Positions 18,458 to 26,130 of a DNA stretch of 64,000 nt are shown in pieces. Source of the DNA: Bradyrhizobium retamae (lineage in GTDB: Bacteria; Pseudomonadota; Alphaproteobacteria; Rhizobiales; Xanthobacteraceae). Below the pieces are notes generated by a model. That model ran no database searches, was not told where the DNA came from, and saw nothing but the letters and a program-made list of their open reading frames with translations. Within the stretch, counting starts at the first letter, position 1, and every line of letters begins with the position of its first letter. A program made the translations under genes and the position numbers. The stretch is from contig NZ_LLYA01000035.1 in the NCBI RefSeq assembly GCF_001440415.1, positions 62,001-126,000 on the forward strand, read 5' to 3'.

Positions 18458-18808
18458 TCACCATTTGTGAAAGATCAGAAACGCGCCGATCGCGATGAAG
18501 AGAAAGCCGAGCGCGTGATTCCACGCCAGCGGCTCCTTCAGATAGAGCACCGAGAAGCAGGCGAACACCACCAGCGTGATCACCTCCTGCATGGTCTTGA
18601 GTTGCGCTGCGGAATACACCGTGCTGCCCCAGCGGTTGGCCGGCACCGCCAGCCAGTATTCGATGAAGGCGATCCCCCAGCTCGCCAGCACCACCATTGG
18701 CAATGGGCTTTCCTTGAATTTCAGATGGCCGTACCAGGCAAAGGTCATGAAGATGTTGGAAGCAAACAGCATCAGGATCGGCAGCAGCGTCGGCGAGACA
18801 GTGGGCAT
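18458..18808 (-). CDS. DUF486 (DMT-like) small membrane protein
   Basis: 116 residues, four hydrophobic segments. ASNIFMTFAWYGHLKF, WGIAFIEYWLAVPANRWGS and QLKTMQEVITLVVFACFSVL are the conserved DUF486 signature; the last span is ALGFLFIAIGAFLIF. AGAGGA stands 5 bases before the ATG. Distant relatives are drug/metabolite transporter halves, so it may form an oligomeric channel or carrier in the inner membrane. Substrate unknown. It is convergent with the sugar dehydrogenase (24 bases between stops). Confidence 0.88.
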   Translation of the reverse strand: MPTVSPTLLPILMLFASNIFMTFAWYGHLKFKESPLPMVVLASWGIAFIEYWLAVPANRWGSTVYSAAQLKTMQEVITLVVFACFSVLYLKEPLAWNHALGFLFIAIGAFLIFHKW

Positions 18809-18972
18809 CGATGTCCTCTTGCAAAAATGTCGAGCAGCTCAATGGTTGGGTGCGGTACGGCGTTCCTTAACTCGATATCATTTGATTTCAAAAATGCGAA
18901 AGTCTTACGCATGCGCGCAACGCTCTCTTAGGACTGGCGGCAGAAAGGCGTGCACAATCGCAACAATCAGGC

Positions 18973-19824
18973 ATGCTTGCGTCTTATTCCCGGCAAGTAG
19001 CGAGAACGGGCATGCAGTTAGACTGGCGCGCAATCTCCGGTCCGGCTCTCACGACAGCGACGGCGATGATTGCCTTCGTTGTCGACCGACACTTCGTTGC
19101 AGTCCCCAATCCCGCGCCGCTATTCGTCTGCATCGTCGCCTTTGCCGCTTCCATCAGCGGCATCGTCTCCGGCATGGCCAGCGCCATCATAGCGGTGGCG
19201 TCGTCAGCGCTGTTCTTCCTCAACCACCGCGCTACGCCCGGTTACGACATGTCCGACCTGGCGCGCATGCTGCTGCTGGCGGCGACCGCCGGCGGCACCG
19301 CGCTGATCACCGGCTTGTTGCGGAAAAGATGGGTCGATGCGTTCGCGTGGGAGAAGAAGCATCACGCTACCGCGGACCGCCTGTCGGCCGCGCTCGATCA
19401 GGTCGATATCGGCATCGTGCTGCTCGATTCCGCCACCCGCGCCGAGTTCATCAATCGCGCGTTCCGCGATTATTTCAAGCTGTCCGACGAGCAGGCCGAC
19501 AGCAAGCCTCCCTTCATTGCGCTGATGTATCACGGCCGCGACACCGGCGCCTGGCAACTGCCGGAGGACGAGTTGAGCGCCTTCATCGCCAAGCGCACCG
19601 AGATGATACGAACAGGCGATTCCACGCCGATCAACCTCGATCTTGCGGACGGACAGGTGCTGCGCTTCACCTGCACGGCGCTTCCCGACGGCGGACGCAT
19701 GCTGAGCTACACGCCGATCACCGACCTCGTTCGCCACACCGACGATCCCGGCCGCGCGGAGTATTATCGCGCGCTGCGCGGCAGCCATCGCAGTCTCGCC
19801 AAGCACCTCGGCGCCGCGGAGTAG
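18973..19824 (+). CDS. Membrane PAS-domain sensor lacking a kinase domain (DUF4118-PAS)
   Basis: 283 residues. Residues about 20-110 form a KdpD-like DUF4118 block with four short membrane spans (AMIAFVVDRHFVAVPNPAPL, SGIVSGMASAIIAVASSALF). A linker helix (WEKKHHATADRLSAALDQV) leads into a PAS domain (DIGIVLLDSATRAEFINRAF...DGGRMLSYTPITDL, about 145-245). The protein then ends; there is no H-box, HATPase, GGDEF or EAL. It may sense a signal and pass it to a separate partner, or be a truncated sensor kinase. An alternative start is the ATG at 19012 (MQLDWRAISG). No obvious partner is adjacent. Confidence 0.75.
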   Translation: MLASYSRQVARTGMQLDWRAISGPALTTATAMIAFVVDRHFVAVPNPAPLFVCIVAFAASISGIVSGMASAIIAVASSALFFLNHRATPGYDMSDLARMLLLAATAGGTALITGLLRKRWVDAFAWEKKHHATADRLSAALDQVDIGIVLLDSATRAEFINRAFRDYFKLSDEQADSKPPFIALMYHGRDTGAWQLPEDELSAFIAKRTEMIRTGDSTPINLDLADGQVLRFTCTALPDGGRMLSYTPITDLVRHTDDPGRAEYYRALRGSHRSLAKHLGAAE

Positions 19825-19929
19825 CGAAGCGATAAGTTGATCGTCTGCTGCCACATCTGTATTAATCAACAGGCATCCCTCCTTCCCGCGTCCCTGACGC
19901 GCCATCTCTTAACCAAAACGGAATCGCGC

Positions 19930-20391
19930 ATGCCCGGCGACCTCACTATTCGCTTCGTCACCCGCCAGGACTACGCGCAATGGCTTCCGCTATGGGACGG
20001 CTACAACGCCTTTTATGGCCGTTCGGACGCGACCGCGCTGGCGCCCGAGATCACGGCGATGACATGGGCGCGCTTCTTTGATGCCTATGAGCCGATGTAT
20101 GCGCTGGTGGCCGAGAGCGGCGGCGAGTTGCTCGGGCTGACGCATTATCTGTTTCACCGCTCTACGACCATGATCGAGCCGAACTGCTATCTGCAGGACC
20201 TCTTCACCAGCGCCGCAGTGCGCCGCAAGGGCGTCGGCCGCGTCTTGATCAACGGCGTGTACGAGCAGGCGAAGCTCGCGGGATGTTCCCGCGTCTATTG
20301 GCAGACGCACGAGACCAATCACACCGCGATGCAGCTTTACGACAAGGTGGCCGAGCGTTCCGGCTTCGTCGTTTACCGCAAGATGCTCTGA
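19930..20391 (+). CDS. GNAT family N-acetyltransferase
   Basis: 153 residues from the ATG at 19930 (MPGDLTIRFVTRQDYAQWLP). The acetyl-CoA pyrophosphate loop is RRKGVGRVLI (motif A, Q/RxxGxG/A) preceded by the strand CYLQDLFTSAAV; motif B is YWQTHETNHTAMQLYDKV with the catalytic-region Tyr. This branch often acetylates small amines or polyamines, but substrate is not visible. Cytosolic, monocistronic, 106 bases after the PAS protein. Confidence 0.9.
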   Translation: MPGDLTIRFVTRQDYAQWLPLWDGYNAFYGRSDATALAPEITAMTWARFFDAYEPMYALVAESGGELLGLTHYLFHRSTTMIEPNCYLQDLFTSAAVRRKGVGRVLINGVYEQAKLAGCSRVYWQTHETNHTAMQLYDKVAERSGFVVYRKML

Positions 20392-20652
20392 GGCGCGGCT
20401 TTCGGCCGGCCTGTGGATAAATCCCAGCGTCACGCGCGCGTAACAAAGCGCAGCTAGCCTGCCCCTGCGTCTGATCAGGCCCCCGTCTCGGATCACGCGC
20501 CCCAGCGGTCCCCGTCAGTCGCCGCGTCTGACCGGGGCCGCATCTTTTTGTGCCGCATGGCTGCCAAGCGCGGGCGCTGGTCCGCTTTTCTTGCGGGCCG
20601 AAGCCGCGCGCGCCACAATGCGCCCTCCCCGCTCTTCCCACAGGATCGATCC

Positions 20653-21591
20653 ATGCAAATTCGCAACCTCGGTGGCTCCGGCCTGCGTGTTTCCGCCGTC
20701 GGCCTCGGCTGCAACAACTTCGGCCAGCGCACCGATCTGGAGACCTCGCGCAAGGTCATCCACAAGGCGATCGACCTCGGCATCACGCTGTTCGACACCG
20801 CCGACATCTATGCGGGCATGGGCGGCTCCGAGACCGTGCTCGGCACCGTGCTCGGCGACCGCCGCAAGGATATCGTGCTGGCGACGAAGTACGCGAAACC
20901 GATGGCGGCCGACGGCACCAGGCAGGGCGCCTCGCGCCGCTACATCATGTCCGCGGTCGAGGCCAGCCTGAAGCGGCTGAAGACCGACTACATCGATCTC
21001 TACCAGCAGCATGAATACGATCCGCTGACGCCGATGGAAGAGACGCTGCGCGCGCTCGACGATCTCGTGCGCCAAGGCAAGGTCCGCTACATCGGCAATT
21101 CGAACTTTCCGGCCTGGCGCATTGCGGAGGCCGAAATGCTGGCGCGGCAGATGAACGTCAACCGCTTCGTCTCCTGTCAGGATGAATACAGCCTCGTGGT
21201 GCGCGGCATCGAGAAGGATTTGCTGCCGGCGGCGCAGGAATACAAGCTCGGCCTGCTGCCGTTCTTTCCGCTGGCGAGCGGCCTTCTCACCGGCAAGTAC
21301 AAGCGTGGCACTGATGCCCCTGCCGACACCCGCTTCGCCAAGGCGCCGGCGCTGAAGGACCGCTACGTCACCGCGCGCAATGAGGACATCGTCGAAAAGC
21401 TCCAGGCGTTCGCGACGGAGCGCGGCCACACCATGCTCGAACTCGCCTTCTCCTGGCTGGCCCAGCGCCCGCAAGTCGCAAGCGTTATCGCCGGTGCCAC
21501 CCGCGTCGAACAGGTCGAGCAGAACGTGAAGGCGACCTGCTGGACGCTGAGCGCGGAGGAGCTGGCGGCGGTGGATCGGATTACGAAGTAG
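20653..21591 (+). CDS. Aldo/keto reductase (potassium-channel beta-subunit-like)
   Basis: 312 residues from the ATG at 20653 (MQIRNLGGSGLRVSAVGLGC). The catalytic tetrad is visible: Asp and Tyr in FDTADIYAGMGGSE, Lys in LATKYAKP and His in LYQQHEYD. NADPH-binding residues follow in YIGNSNFPAW, SCQDEYSLV, FFPLASGLLTGKYKRG and VIAGATRVEQVEQN. It reduces aldehydes or ketones; the native substrate is unknown. The repeat at 21603-21724 follows immediately. Confidence 0.93.
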   Translation: MQIRNLGGSGLRVSAVGLGCNNFGQRTDLETSRKVIHKAIDLGITLFDTADIYAGMGGSETVLGTVLGDRRKDIVLATKYAKPMAADGTRQGASRRYIMSAVEASLKRLKTDYIDLYQQHEYDPLTPMEETLRALDDLVRQGKVRYIGNSNFPAWRIAEAEMLARQMNVNRFVSCQDEYSLVVRGIEKDLLPAAQEYKLGLLPFFPLASGLLTGKYKRGTDAPADTRFAKAPALKDRYVTARNEDIVEKLQAFATERGHTMLELAFSWLAQRPQVASVIAGATRVEQVEQNVKATCWTLSAEELAAVDRITK

Positions 21592-21602
21592 GTCTTGGTT
21601 GC

Positions 21603-21724
21603 CGTCGCTCCCTTGCGAACGCAGGGACCTATACCGCGTGATCCGTCGATGATGCGCGGTGGCCGATACCGTAGCATGCCACAAACACCTGTGGTTATGG
21701 GTCCCTGCGTTCCGCAGGGACGAC
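21603..21724. repeat. Intergenic palindromic repeat, GTCCCTGCG family
   Basis: Starts GTCGCTCCCTTGCGAACGCA and ends with CTGCGTTCCGCAGGGACGAC, the two ends being imperfect reverse complements. GGTTATGGGTCCC in the right half is shared with the shorter copy at 57172-57224. It fills the gap between the aldo/keto reductase and the DUF1501 gene and could act as a bidirectional transcription end for both. Confidence 0.75.
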
Positions 21725-21743
21725 ACTGCCGTTGAGGCTGGCG

Positions 21744-22979
21744 CTAGGTCACCAGCCCCTGCATCGGCTTTACCGTGGCACTGTCCGGGAACACGCTCTC
21801 CGCCAACACCTTCTCAGCCAGCCCGAACTGATCCTTCAGCACGCCTTTCATCACCGCGCGCAGATCGGTGGTCGGCGCGAGGTCGCGGCCCTGATGGAGG
21901 CTCGCCGGCTTCAACCCCGGCCAGTCCGCGATCACCCGCCCGCCGTTCACCGCGCCGCCGGCGAGCAGCGCGACGGTGCCGGTGCCGTGATCCGTGCCCT
22001 GCGTGCCGTTGATGCGCGCGGTGCGGCCGAACTCGGTGGCGACGACGATCACCGTGTCGCGCCAGCGCGGTCCCAGCGCAGTTTCGAATTCGGCGAGTGC
22101 GCCGTCGAGCCCGCCGAGCAGTTGCGCCAGCCGGCCGACCGAGCCGCCTTCATTGGCATGCGTGTCCCAGCCGTCGAAGGCGAGCGCGCCGATCCGCGGA
22201 CCATTGTCGGCCGCCATCAATCGGGCCGCGCCGCGTGCCGCCAGCCGCATTGCGGCCACGCCGCCGGTGCCGGGCTTTGGTTTCATGTCGTCGCCCTGCG
22301 CGGCCTTGTCGAAGGCGAGGCCCTGCTTCAGCGCCGAACCCAGTGCGGCGTCGCGGTGCTGATAGAGGTCGAGCAGCCGCATCGCGGTGTCCTCGCTGGC
22401 CTGCGGCAACGCGAGCGGCGCCCAGCCGACGGTCGGTGCCGCGCCGCGCAGCACCAGCGGCGTGATCGGGCCGACTGCGAGCCCGCTCGTCACCCGCTCG
22501 CCTTTCGGCAGGCCTTCCAGCGCGCGGTTGAGCCAGCCGGACTGTACCCGGCCGGGGCCGGCAAAGCCGCTTTCGAGCACGTCCTGTCCGTCGAAATGCG
22601 AACGGTCGCGATAGGGCGTCGCCACCGCGTGGATCACCGCGGCCTTCTTCTCGCGATACATCCGCGAAAATTCCGGCATCGCCGGATGCAGTGAGAAGAA
22701 ATTGTCGAGCGGCAGCGCCGCGTTCGGCCCGCTCGACGACAGCGCGATCGCACCGTGCAGGCCGGCGTAGTCAGGGTCGCCTGTTGGAGCGACGGTGGCG
22801 AGCCCGTCGAGCGCGCCGCGAAGGATCACGAGCACCAGCCGCGGATCCCGGCCGTCGGCCGCGCGCGCGAACTTCGGCAGGTAGGCCCACGCCGCAAAGG
22901 ACGCGCCGGCGAGCAGCGCGGCACGCCGCGTCGTCGGCAATGACCGCATCTCTTCGCAGCAACCCGTTGTCGTTTCCAT
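21744..22979 (-). CDS. DUF1501 family secreted protein (Tat-type leader)
   Basis: 411 residues from the ATG at 22979, 9 bases after AGAGGAG; an in-frame ATG at 22988 overlaps the upstream stop (ATGA) and is the alternative. The leader RSLPTTRRAALLAGASFAAW is twin-arginine-like. Alkaline-phosphatase/sulfatase-like landmarks follow: VLVILRGALDGLATVAPTGD, RSHFDGQDVLESG, DNGPRIGALAFDGWDTHAN, ATEFGRTARINGTQGTDHGT. DUF1501 proteins are exported hydrolase-like proteins of unknown activity and almost always travel with DUF1800, as here. Translational coupling to the upstream gene is likely. Confidence 0.88.
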   Translation of the reverse strand: METTTGCCEEMRSLPTTRRAALLAGASFAAWAYLPKFARAADGRDPRLVLVILRGALDGLATVAPTGDPDYAGLHGAIALSSSGPNAALPLDNFFSLHPAMPEFSRMYREKKAAVIHAVATPYRDRSHFDGQDVLESGFAGPGRVQSGWLNRALEGLPKGERVTSGLAVGPITPLVLRGAAPTVGWAPLALPQASEDTAMRLLDLYQHRDAALGSALKQGLAFDKAAQGDDMKPKPGTGGVAAMRLAARGAARLMAADNGPRIGALAFDGWDTHANEGGSVGRLAQLLGGLDGALAEFETALGPRWRDTVIVVATEFGRTARINGTQGTDHGTGTVALLAGGAVNGGRVIADWPGLKPASLHQGRDLAPTTDLRAVMKGVLKDQFGLAEKVLAESVFPDSATVKPMQGLVT

Positions 22980-22984
22980 GGACG

Positions 22985-24544
22985 TCATCTCCTCTGGAAT
23001 TCCGGCGACATCAACAACAGCGCCAGCGCCTGCTGCCGCGATTCCGCGCGTTCGATGGTCCGCCGCGTCTCCACCGACGCCGTGTCGGCGGCCGCGAGTT
23101 CGAGCAGATCGCGCGGATCGACGCCCTCGGCGAGCCTCGATGCAATCTGGGTGGAGATATCGAGGCGCAGTCTCATGCCCTCCGGCGCCAGCCACGCAGC
23201 GTTGCTGTCGGGAAAGCCGTTCGGCCCGGCCGGCGACCATAATGGCTGACCGAGCGCCCTCAGGCCGGCGAGATAGAGGTTGGGATTGTTCGGAATCTGC
23301 GCCAGCAGCCGGCCGGCCGCGACGAGAAATTCGTAAGGCGAGCGGATCTTGGTGAGCGGCGCCGTCCAGGCCTCGTTGGAATCGACCAGCGCCAGCGCCT
23401 TTAGATCGCCGTCGGTTTTCGTGAAGACATCGGCGAGCCGCGCTAGCAGCGCGGCCGGCGGATCGTCGGCCACGAAATGGCGCGCGAACTTTGCCGCGAT
23501 GAATTTCGCGGTCGAAGGATGCCGCGCGATATCCGCCAGCACCGCCTCGCCCTGCGCCACGCCTTCGGCATGGTAGACCTTGCCCATCACCCGCTGCGCG
23601 CCCGGCTGGTGCGCATTGGCATTGAACACGAAGGTGCCGGGCGCGCCGAGTTGGCCCAACCTTCCCGCATAGGTCCAGCCCGTGATGACGTTCGCCAGCG
23701 ACGTCACGTCGTCCTGCGAATAGCCGCCGCCGACGCCGAGTGTATGCAACTCAAGTATCTCGCGCGCGAGATTCTCGTTCAGTCCGCGGTTGCGGTTTTT
23801 GCCGGCGCGCGAATGCGGGCCCAGCGATTGCTGGTTATCGAGGAAGAACAGCATCGCCGGATGCTGTTCGACCGCCTTCAGCATGTCGGCGAAGCGTCCG
23901 AGCACGTGTGGCCGGATCGCCTCGCGCTCGAACGAGCCGGCCCACATCCGCGCCGGCCCGCCCTTGTTGGCGGAAATGCAGAAATGATTCGACCAGAACA
24001 CGACAAGCCGCTCGGCAAATCCGCCATCGGCGATGACGGCGCACTGCAGCCGCGCCAGCGCCTCGGCGCGAAAGGTTTTCTGGATGATGTTGAGCGGTTG
24101 TGGCGGCGGCTTTAGCGCATTGAGCTGCGTCGCTTCCGCCGGTGCCATCGCGCCGGGATTCTCCGCAGACTTGGCCTGTGGCTCCCTGGGTGACTCCTTG
24201 GGCGCCATCTCCATGGCGATGCCGTTGAGCGACAGGTTTCGCCGTTGGCCGTTGGCCTCCGGCCGCGGTGAAGCGCCTTCGCCCCTAGCCGGCGGCGCGG
24301 CCGATTTTGCGGTGTCGCGCGCCTGCTGGATTTCGAACTGATAATCGAACAGTGCCTTGCCGAGCGCGGGCGTCGACTGCAGCCGCGGCGCTTCGAGCAG
24401 CACGCGATTGGGACGGCCGAGTTCCGCCTTGACGAAACCGCGCGGATCGGACGCGGCGTTGAGAACATCGCCGGATGCCCCGCCGCGCGCGCCGAAGCCG
24501 AAGCGATTGAGCGCAACGAGGGCTGCTTGCGAATCGCGGGTCAT
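22985..24544 (-). CDS. DUF1800 family protein
   Basis: 519 residues. N-terminus ALVALNRFGFGARGGASGD is the family opening; the core has LVVFWSNHFCISANKGG, REAIRPHVLGRFADMLKAVE, HPAMLFFLDNQQSLGP, ENLAREILELHTLGVGGGYS, DVTSLANVITGWTY and KFARHFVADDPP. Residues about 75-140 are a low-complexity Pro/Ala/Glu insert (APPARGEGASPRPEANGQ). DUF1800 proteins are suspected to work with DUF1501 partners outside the cytosol; no function is established. Its stop overlaps the DUF1501 start region (ATGA), indicating one transcript read DUF1800 then DUF1501. Confidence 0.88.
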   Translation of the reverse strand: MTRDSQAALVALNRFGFGARGGASGDVLNAASDPRGFVKAELGRPNRVLLEAPRLQSTPALGKALFDYQFEIQQARDTAKSAAPPARGEGASPRPEANGQRRNLSLNGIAMEMAPKESPREPQAKSAENPGAMAPAEATQLNALKPPPQPLNIIQKTFRAEALARLQCAVIADGGFAERLVVFWSNHFCISANKGGPARMWAGSFEREAIRPHVLGRFADMLKAVEQHPAMLFFLDNQQSLGPHSRAGKNRNRGLNENLAREILELHTLGVGGGYSQDDVTSLANVITGWTYAGRLGQLGAPGTFVFNANAHQPGAQRVMGKVYHAEGVAQGEAVLADIARHPSTAKFIAAKFARHFVADDPPAALLARLADVFTKTDGDLKALALVDSNEAWTAPLTKIRSPYEFLVAAGRLLAQIPNNPNLYLAGLRALGQPLWSPAGPNGFPDSNAAWLAPEGMRLRLDISTQIASRLAEGVDPRDLLELAAADTASVETRRTIERAESRQQALALLLMSPEFQRR

Positions 24545-24641
24545 CGGATTTCCCTTAGAATTTCCCAGGCGTATAGTGATGAAGTATAACGCGCCTCAGT
24601 GTGATCCCGGATTAATTCCGCGTCAGGATTCAGCCTCGTTG

Positions 24642-24845
24642 ATGACAGATCGTTTGGAAAATGCGCCCACGCGCCGCCTTGCCTGCGCCGGCTGCGGCAC
24701 CGAATTCGGCTGCAACCTGTCCGGCCCCTGCTGGTGCAACGACGAGACGTTCCGCCTGCCGATGCCGGTGGACGGCAGCGATTGTCTCTGCCCTGACTGC
24801 CTGCGCAAATTCGCTGGCCAGCGCACCGGCGTGGGTGCGGCATGA
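24642..24845 (+). CDS. Small cysteine-rich CWC protein
   Basis: 67 residues from the ATG at 24642 (MTDRLENAPTRRLACAGCGT). Eight cysteines in the pattern CAGC...FGC...GPCWC...DCLCPDC, the C-W-C core that names the family, so it probably binds zinc or a metal cluster. The stop TGA overlaps the ATG of the HAD gene by 4 bases (ATGA), so the two are translationally coupled. Function unknown. The longer frame upstream overlaps the divergent DUF1800 start and has no conserved sequence. Confidence 0.8.
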   Translation: MTDRLENAPTRRLACAGCGTEFGCNLSGPCWCNDETFRLPMPVDGSDCLCPDCLRKFAGQRTGVGAA

Positions 24846-25528
24846 TCGGGAAATGGAACGTCAGCGCCGTCCTGCTCGACATGGACGGCACGCTGCTCGA
24901 CACCGAACGGGTCTATTTCGACAGCCTGGTCGCGGCGCTCACCGCGCATGGCTACACCGACGACGCCGTAACGCTGTGCCAGGCGATGGTCGGCCTGCCC
25001 GGTCCGGAGTGCGAGGCCCTGCTGCAAGCGCGCTACGGAGATGGCTTTCCGCTTGCGGAGGTCAGCCGTGCCTTCGTCAGCAACCGCAATGAAATTCTCG
25101 GCGCAGGCCTGCCGCTGAAGAGCGGCGCGATCGAACTTTTGGATGCGCTGCGGGCGGCCGAATGTCCGATGGCGATCGTCACCTCCTCTTCGCTGCGCAC
25201 GGCGAATGCGCATCTAAAGCTCGCGGGTATCCGCCACCGTTTCGAAACGCTGCTGACCCGCGACGACGTCGCCCGCGGCAAGCCCAATCCCGATCTCTAT
25301 CTGCTCGCGGCATCGCGGTTCGGCCTGAAGCCGGAGGCGTGCGTGGCCGTGGAGGATTCCAACCACGGCGTGACCGCCGCGCATGCCGCGGGCGCGATTA
25401 CCATCATGGTGCCCGACATGGTGACGCCGACCGAAGAGTCGCGGGCGCGATGCGCGGCGGTGGTGCCGGATCTGAATGCTGTGCTGGCAATGCTGCGCGA
25501 GCGTGGCGCGTTAACGCGAGGCCGCTAG
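24842..25528 (+). CDS. HAD superfamily hydrolase, subfamily IA (phosphoglycolate/beta-PGM-like)
   Basis: 228 residues. Motif I is DMDGTLLDTE (nucleophile Asp 13 and general acid Asp 15), motif II TSSS, motif III RGKPNPDLY with Lys, motif IV VAVEDSNHG. The cap between motifs I and II is the small helical C1 type, as in sugar-phosphate phosphatases and beta-phosphoglucomutase. Substrate cannot be read from sequence. It overlaps the upstream CWC gene by 4 bases, so the two are one operon. Confidence 0.93.
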   Translation: MIGKWNVSAVLLDMDGTLLDTERVYFDSLVAALTAHGYTDDAVTLCQAMVGLPGPECEALLQARYGDGFPLAEVSRAFVSNRNEILGAGLPLKSGAIELLDALRAAECPMAIVTSSSLRTANAHLKLAGIRHRFETLLTRDDVARGKPNPDLYLLAASRFGLKPEACVAVEDSNHGVTAAHAAGAITIMVPDMVTPTEESRARCAAVVPDLNAVLAMLRERGALTRGR

Positions 25529-25685
25529 CAGCCATCGCGAGAAACGCGACTTGTCCGCCGAAGCCTTGGCGAAGGCGGAAGCCGCCAGCCATAGCGCCGC
25601 AACGGAGGCATGGATTGCGCCGCCGTTCCCCGCGGAACGATTTCGCCAAGGCCAGCGTTGTCGTTTTCCGTTGATAACGGAGACC

Positions 25686-25868
25686 ATGATGACAAAGACC
25701 GCGCCTCCGATTCCCCCGGACAATCGGAGCCCCAAGGGCCCCGGCAGCGCGCCCCACGTGCCCCTCGACACCACCAAAGGCCATCGCGACGACGAGAAAA
25801 ACAACATTCGCGAACAGGGCGCACACGGCAATCTGACGCAGAACACCAGCCACCGGCGGTCGGGGTGA
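25686..25868 (+). CDS. 60-residue hydrophilic protein, hypothetical
   Basis: Starts MMTKTAPPIPPDNRSPKGPG and ends with GHRDDEKNNIREQGAHGNLT followed by QNTSHRRSG. GGAG stands just upstream (4 bases to the first ATG, 7 to the second). The DDEKNNIREQG...NTSH pattern resembles short, hydrophilic, probably disordered proteins common in Bradyrhizobium. No signal or membrane segment. Function unknown; the repeat-like CCGCCGAAGCCTTGGCGAAG sequence at about 25557 lies just before it. Confidence 0.6.
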   Translation: MMTKTAPPIPPDNRSPKGPGSAPHVPLDTTKGHRDDEKNNIREQGAHGNLTQNTSHRRSG

Positions 25869-25920
25869 CAGCGCAGTCGCGCTTTTCGGATTCGAATGTC
25901 AAACAACTGGTTCGCTTGTC

Positions 25921-25956
25921 GTCACCCGCGAAAGCGGGTGATCCAGTATTCCAGAG
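25921..25956. repeat. Short repeat with GATCCAGTATTCCAGAG core
   Basis: GTCACCCGCGAAAGCGGGTG (its own hairpin) followed by ATCCAGTATTCCAGAG. The same core occurs in the inverted repeat at 30742-30813. Here it overlaps the 3' end of the small zinc-ribbon gene and supplies its last residues and stop. Confidence 0.75.
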
Positions 25957-26119
25957 GCACTTCGTGCTTGAGCCCAAGCGTGGTCAGTTCCTCGCTTTCA
26001 TACGGTGTCATATCCCGCGCGCCGCAATGCGGGCATGTGTCGTCGCACATGCAGGACCATTCATCGGCCCATCGGCGTCTGCAGCGGTCGCACTTGTAGT
26101 GATTCAGAAACCACGCCAT
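25922..26119 (-). CDS. Small zinc-ribbon protein, C-terminus repeat-derived
   Basis: 65 residues. MAWFLNHYKCDRCRRRWADE and WSCMCDDTCPHCGARDMTPY contain C-x2-C and C-x-C...C-x2-C pairs, a likely zinc ribbon. The final VPLEYWITRFRG is encoded by the intergenic repeat at 25921-25956, so the original C-terminus has probably been replaced. It stands 11 bases downstream of the DpnI-type gene on the same strand, so co-transcription is likely, but related zinc-ribbon genes also occur elsewhere without DpnI. Function unknown. Confidence 0.75.
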   Translation of the reverse strand: MAWFLNHYKCDRCRRRWADEWSCMCDDTCPHCGARDMTPYESEELTTLGLKHEVPLEYWITRFRG

Positions 26120-26130
26120 GGCCGGGCTCC

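Noticed and set aside
20515..21726. 403-residue minus-strand open frame
   Set aside because: Antisense of the aldo/keto reductase, whose catalytic tetrad proves the plus strand.
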